64,000 bases of DNA from JABDMH01 sp965222645 (GTDB taxonomy: Bacteria; Bacteroidota; Bacteroidia; Chitinophagales; Saprospiraceae): contig OZ244968.1 in NCBI GenBank assembly GCA_965222645.1, forward strand, positions 2,046,001 to 2,110,000, in the 5' to 3' direction. The position numbers were made by a program, and so were the translations under genes. The notes under the pieces were generated by a model that was not told where the DNA came from, searched no databases, and saw only the letters and a program-made list of their open reading frames with translations. Positions within the stretch are counted from its first letter, which is position 1; the number at the start of each line of letters is the position of its first letter. This document shows, in pieces, positions 60,238-64,000 of this stretch.

Positions 60238-61833
60238 ATGGAAGAAAGACAAAATCATCGATATCAAATCTGGCTCCCAATGATGCTCGCTGTAGCAATG
60301 AGCCTTGGTATGCTGCTCGGTACCCGATTAGATGATCAATTACCTCTTGTTGCCAAACAGAAAGTACCCAAAAAGGTCAATGATCCCTGGGGAGAACTCA
60401 AAAATACCATCGGATTTATCCAATCGAGATACGGGGATACGCTTGATATCGAATCGATCAACCACGAGGCCATCGAACTCCTGGTTTCGAAACTAGATCC
60501 CCATTCATACTACCTATCCGGAGCTGATTATCAGAGTTTTAAGGAGCGCATGATGGGAAGTTACGTTGGGATAGGGATCGATTATGATCTGATTAGAGAT
60601 ACGGTCTATCTTCTAAAAGTGATTAAGAATAGTCCGGCTGCAGATGCCGGCCTGCTTCCCGGTGACCAAATCCTGCAAATTAACAACAAGGCCACATCAG
60701 GTGCAAAACTCAGCCGTGAACAGGTATACGATCTGTGGCGGTCAGCGGGTAATCAGGTGGTTTTGAACATCAACCGGTTTGGAAATGACACCCTCAGCCA
60801 GATCGAAATCTTCAAAGGCGATGTTTCGCTCGAAAGTGTGCCGTACGCAACGATGATCGACGATGAAAGCGGATACATAAAGGTGAGTCGATTTGCGCGA
60901 AATACCTTCGAGAGTTTTATGTCTCATCTGGAGACATTGAGTGAGAAAGGCCTGGAGAATCTTATCATAGATTTGAGGAATAATCCGGGAGGATCACTAG
61001 ACCAGGTCATTAGAATGCTCAACCAGCTCGTCCCTGATCGAAATCAGCTGCTACTCTACACCGAGGGAGAACACAGTAGAAAGGTGGAATACAAGACCAC
61101 TGGTAAGACACTCATTGACCTGGATCAAATTGCTGTGATTATTAATGAAAATTCAGTCTCCGCGAGTGAAGTGCTGGCCGGGGTGTTGCAGGACCTGGGT
61201 AGAGCCATAGTCGTGGGACGACGATCATATGGGAAGGCTCTGGTACAGGAAATGTATGATCTCTCAGAAGAATCCGCCATCAATCTGACAATAGCCCGGT
61301 ATTACCTTCCGTCGGGGAGATTTATCCAAAGGTCTTATGGCGATAGAAAATCTTATGATAAAGAAGTGAAGCACCGCACTCAATCGGGAGAGCTCTTCTC
61401 GGCTGATAGCCTGGTGATCGACTCGGCAAAACTTGTTCCGGCATCTGATGGTACTTTACGACCTACGGGAGAAGGTGTTATACCGGATGTGTTTGTTCCG
61501 GCAGATTCTTTTTATCTCAGTGAGGCCTGGAAAAAAAAGGAATATCAGATTTATTTGGATGCCTTTGACTTATATAATCGAGACAAAAAGAAAATATACG
61601 AGCTGATCAGCGGCGATTCCATCTCACCCGGGATTAAGGCATTAATACAAACCAGGCCAAAATATCAAGAGACAATAGCAGACTTAGATCCGGTTAACGA
61701 TGAGCAATGGTCTATGGCGTATACACGGATTCTAATGTATCATGCCCTGGAAGATGAGGTGTTTCTTGACAGGACGCTCCTCGATGAAGAGGAGATAAGG
61801 GCGTGCCTGGAAGCGTTTTCCTCCCACCATTAA
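60238..61833 (+). CDS. S41-family C-terminal processing protease
   Basis: 531 aa from ATG 60238. An upstream in-frame TTG at 60226 would lie inside the promoter box, so it is not used. N-terminal membrane segment (LPMMLAVAMSLGMLLGTRL). A PDZ domain is at about 105-185 (SPAADAGLLPGDQILQINNK). The tail-specific protease core shows LIIDLRNNPGGSLDQVIRML, catalytic Ser308 in NENSVSASEVLAG and Lys333 in SYGKALVQEMY, 25 residues apart as in CtpA. It trims the C-termini of envelope proteins in the periplasm. Confidence 0.94.
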   Translation: MEERQNHRYQIWLPMMLAVAMSLGMLLGTRLDDQLPLVAKQKVPKKVNDPWGELKNTIGFIQSRYGDTLDIESINHEAIELLVSKLDPHSYYLSGADYQSFKERMMGSYVGIGIDYDLIRDTVYLLKVIKNSPAADAGLLPGDQILQINNKATSGAKLSREQVYDLWRSAGNQVVLNINRFGNDTLSQIEIFKGDVSLESVPYATMIDDESGYIKVSRFARNTFESFMSHLETLSEKGLENLIIDLRNNPGGSLDQVIRMLNQLVPDRNQLLLYTEGEHSRKVEYKTTGKTLIDLDQIAVIINENSVSASEVLAGVLQDLGRAIVVGRRSYGKALVQEMYDLSEESAINLTIARYYLPSGRFIQRSYGDRKSYDKEVKHRTQSGELFSADSLVIDSAKLVPASDGTLRPTGEGVIPDVFVPADSFYLSEAWKKKEYQIYLDAFDLYNRDKKKIYELISGDSISPGIKALIQTRPKYQETIADLDPVNDEQWSMAYTRILMYHALEDEVFLDRTLLDEEEIRACLEAFSSHH

Positions 61834-61897
61834 TTGGAAATCGAGCTATTTAATCTTAGTGGCAGAAGGATGTTCCGGCGATCAGGTGGGTATATAG

Positions 61898-62458
61898 TCA
61901 GAGACGGAGGAATTGCAATTCAGCCCCATCACCCAGTCTTACAACAACAGATGGTGCCGGGGATTCCCGATGAGTATGCACAGGCCTCTCTACATAATCT
62001 ACTTGCCTGGCAATTTCTAAGGACACATGAGCAAATTTTATCGGAGCACATTCTTCGATATAGGAAGCTGCCGTGGCGACAATCGGTCTGCCAAGACCAT
62101 CGATGAGATCCAGGCAAAAAGGATCATGGGTCACCCGCATTGCCACCGATCCTGATCTGTCAGAAATGTTGCCGGGAAGATTTTTGCACTGATCAAATAT
62201 CACTGTAAGTGGTCTCTGATGATAAAAAAGCAACGTCTCCAGTCTGGGGTGAATTGACTCTACATACTTATGAAGCATCTCCAGACTGCTCACGATGATG
62301 GGTAATCGATCATCTGGTCGAGATTTTTTGATCTTGTGAATCTTCTCTACCGCTTTCTGATTTGTGGCATCACATCCCAGGCCCCAAACGGTATCAGTAG
62401 GATAAAGAATAGTACCTCCTTTATTAAGGATTTTAATTATGTTGTTTAAATCAGACAT
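61898..62458 (-). CDS. Sua5/YciO/YrdC-family protein (probable threonylcarbamoyl-AMP synthase) with altered SxN motif
   Basis: 186 aa. The core motif GGTILYPTDTVWGLGCDA is intact, followed by KIHKIKKSRPDDRLPIIVSS (KxRP-like) and GSVAMRVTHD. In TsaC/Sua5 the next signature is (S/T)SANxSG; here residues 128-133 read ATAASY, so the Ser and Asn are replaced. The usual PSTIVD is PSVVVR. It may be an active divergent threonylcarbamoyladenylate synthase (tRNA t6A pathway) or a paralogue with another role. It is convergent with the S41 gene. Confidence 0.85.
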   Translation of the reverse strand: MSDLNNIIKILNKGGTILYPTDTVWGLGCDATNQKAVEKIHKIKKSRPDDRLPIIVSSLEMLHKYVESIHPRLETLLFYHQRPLTVIFDQCKNLPGNISDRSGSVAMRVTHDPFCLDLIDGLGRPIVATAASYIEECAPIKFAHVSLEIARQVDYVERPVHTHRESPAPSVVVRLGDGAELQFLRL

Positions 62459-62722
62459 TTGGGTCTCGCAAAAAATAAATGCGGATAGTAAACGCGAGGG
62501 TTGAGTTTTAAGTTATATAAGTGACCAAAAGATTTCTGATTTTAACATTTATGTCCTTACAAAGCAACTGTAATTTTATCAATGAGAAGGTGATATTGGA
62601 CGCTGAAAGCCGCTTAAAGGGGCATCCATGCAGTTCGATATATCTGCAAAAGAAAAATTCCGAAATAATCGATTACAATATAAGGATAAAGGAGGCCAAC
62701 TAAAATTACTTTCCACCTAAGA

Positions 62723-63145
62723 CTAACAACAGGGTCCTAAAATCCAGGTTTTCGAAAAAGTCACCCATTGCACACAACTACCCGATTGTACGAGAGCTGT
62801 TTCTCCTGCTTGGATTTGGTACTGTCCAGAGACACATTTGGTAGGAATCTCAACCCGTAAGGCAACTCCAATGCCAAGTGGTCTCTCTGAAATAACAGTT
62901 GATCCGTCAGAATCATCCCAGTGCACGTCAAGTACTTGACATGCATCAGAACCTAACTTGAATCCATACACAACATCATCATCTACACATGGATTTCCCC
63001 ACATTCCAAACCATCCGATATTAAGTTGGCAACAGAACCAATCCTCACCTGAGATCGTCATATTCATAATGTCCTTTTCATGTGAAAATTCATTTTGAAC
63101 ATTCACATATAGTAAACTACAGAGCACCAAACATATCTTATACAT
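62723..63145 (-). CDS. Small Cys-rich exported hypothetical protein
   Basis: 140 aa with a hydrophobic N-terminus (MYKICLVLCSLLYVNVQN). Nine further cysteines follow, including a FCC pair and a terminal GPCC (WFCCQLNIGWFGMWGNPCVD, GSDACQVLDVHWDD, KCVSGQYQIQAG, GSCVQW). Predicted beta-rich and disulfide-stabilised, secreted. I recognise no family. Long gaps on both sides give no operon context. Confidence 0.5.
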   Translation of the reverse strand: MYKICLVLCSLLYVNVQNEFSHEKDIMNMTISGEDWFCCQLNIGWFGMWGNPCVDDDVVYGFKLGSDACQVLDVHWDDSDGSTVISERPLGIGVALRVEIPTKCVSGQYQIQAGETALVQSGSCVQWVTFSKTWILGPCC

Positions 63146-63522
63146 TTCAAGACGATTTAAACCTAAATATAGTGAAATACTCGACCAAGAAAAAAAGGAA
63201 TTTACATCAGTATCAAAATATGGTTATTGTACGTTAGTGTATCATCAGTCATCTTGTAGTGATGCGGTAAATAAGTACTTATTTTCAGGTCTAAAGCCTA
63301 GCATATCATGAAGCACTTAGTCAGATGCTATCTCCTTTCCAATGAACACGATCGCTCAAAAGTACATGGAAGCATGATGAAGTTAAGATCTGACTACCTC
63401 ACGTTTGTTTTTAATCCCCGCACCTGGATGGATTTATTTAAGCTTGAAAAGGACCCATTAAGTTTCCTATTTTGCTTGAGGATTTGATCTTCTTGATGAC
63501 TTAATCACAATTTTTGTTTTGG
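63146..63522. other. A/T-rich intergenic stretch
   Basis: 377 bp with no convincing gene. A TTTG at 63483-63486 and an AATTTTTG just before the ATG at 63523 hint at a promoter for the downstream gene, but the -7 box lacks the leading TA. Nothing else is recognised. Confidence 0.4.
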
Positions 63523-64000
63523 ATGCAAAAGAATCTAATTCATTTTTTTTCGCTTCTCCTTTGCTATTCAGTCATCCACAATGTGAAGGCAAAGCACATC
63601 ATCGGTGGGGACTTGCAATATGAATGCCTCGGCGACGGCAGATACCGTATCACCATGAAAATCTATCGGGACTGCAGGTCTCAGGTCGGTCCTGTAGCTT
63701 CATTTGATGGTGACGGTGATGGAACAGCCGGTGCCTACATTGCTCTATATCAGGGAAACAACACCTTTAGGTTGATGAATGTGTACATCGTACCTCTCAA
63801 GAGCCAATCCTCGATTGAGGCACCTGATTTTCCGTGCCTAATCCCACCCAATAATCTCTGCGTGGAGCAGGGCATCTACGAGCTGGAAATAGATCTTCCC
63901 GAGTGGCCATCTGCCTCGAGCTACCATTTGGTTTATCAGCGCTGTTGTCGCAACACCACGATCTCAAATATTGTTGCGCCGGGAGATATCGGTGCCACCT
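63523..64000 (+). CDS. Large surface protein of gliding-motility/PKD type, N-terminal part (cut by window edge)
   Basis: An open frame from ATG 63523 to the right edge (159 codons). It has a signal peptide (LIHFFSLLLCYSVIHNVKA) followed by KHIIGGDLQYECLGDGRYRI and TMKIYRDC. This is the usual N-terminal domain of long Bacteroidota proteins that end in gliding-motility/T9SS sorting domains. Later HLVYQRCCRNTTISNI is also typical of that domain. Such proteins are surface adhesins or unknown secreted giants. The C-terminus is outside the window. Confidence 0.8.
   Translation, partial: MQKNLIHFFSLLLCYSVIHNVKAKHIIGGDLQYECLGDGRYRITMKIYRDCRSQVGPVASFDGDGDGTAGAYIALYQGNNTFRLMNVYIVPLKSQSSIEAPDFPCLIPPNNLCVEQGIYELEIDLPEWPSASSYHLVYQRCCRNTTISNIVAPGDIGAT

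Noticed and set aside
61834..62106. 90-codon plus-strand frame directly after the S41 protease stop
   Set aside because: TTG start and mostly antisense to the well-supported Sua5/YrdC gene.
62521..62703. 60-codon plus-strand frame from GTG with a weakly hydrophobic N-terminus
   Set aside because: No promoter box, no recognisable family and atypical composition; too little support to call a gene.

Overview
The window is a chromosomal segment of a Bacteroidota bacterium, most likely from the Saprospiria/Chitinophagia side of the phylum. Four things point there: SusC/SusD outer-membrane uptake pairs, a type IX secretion (T9SS) C-terminal sorting domain, DUF4249 and TonB-plug proteins, and the short (289 aa) primary sigma factor and TAnnTTTG-type promoter boxes of this phylum. 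The family-level placement is inference.

Layout. 1-3765: an accessory block with the N-terminal part of an RHS-like cell-surface protein (cut by the left edge), an M43 pappalysin-type secreted protein whose zinc site is degenerate, a gene remnant and a small XRE regulator. 3809-19367 (all minus strand): the conserved transcription/translation core, read as xerC-hpf, then tRNA-Thr(TGT), tRNA-Tyr, tRNA-Gly, tRNA-Thr(GGT), tuf, tRNA-Trp, secE, nusG, rplK, rplA, rplJ, rplL, rpoB, rpoC. A strong hairpin lies between rplL and rpoB, and a MITE-like palindromic element lies upstream of the tRNAs. 19557-25100 (+): a TonB receptor/DUF4249/MG2-plug triad. 25127-36250 (-): a SusC-SusD-lipoprotein-aryl-sulfotransferase-FG-GAP cluster. 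36630-45218: a duplicated-domain small secreted protein, a DegS-like protease, two M28 peptidases, a PQQ-type sugar dehydrogenase lipoprotein, an archaeal-type STAND-like ATPase preceded by a 14-bp tandem array, and a YfiT-like DinB protein.

45390-55629 is a hexuronate/sugar-acid catabolic island. On the plus strand, uxaC, kdgK and a KDPG aldolase are followed by a three-part TRAP transporter. On the minus strand are an AGE-type epimerase lipoprotein and a dgoA-dgoK pair. Together they could import a uronate, isomerise it, and phosphorylate and split 2-keto-3-deoxy-sugar acids to pyruvate and triose phosphate. The reductase and dehydratase steps (UxuB/UxaB, UxuA/UxaA) are not in the window. 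A striking array of ~44-bp cores and 9-bp spacers separates kdgK from the aldolase.

55763-64000: DegQ/HtrA, a second CTAG-bounded MITE-like element, a START-like protein, rpoD, an Lrp regulator, an S41 processing protease, a Sua5/YrdC-family protein with an altered SxN motif, a small Cys-rich secreted protein, and the start of a large gliding-motility-type surface protein cut by the right edge.

I see no complete prophage, CRISPR array or intact transposase. The least explained features are the repeat array, the two CTAG-bounded elements, the M43 pseudoenzyme beside the RHS gene, and the repeat-fronted ATPase.
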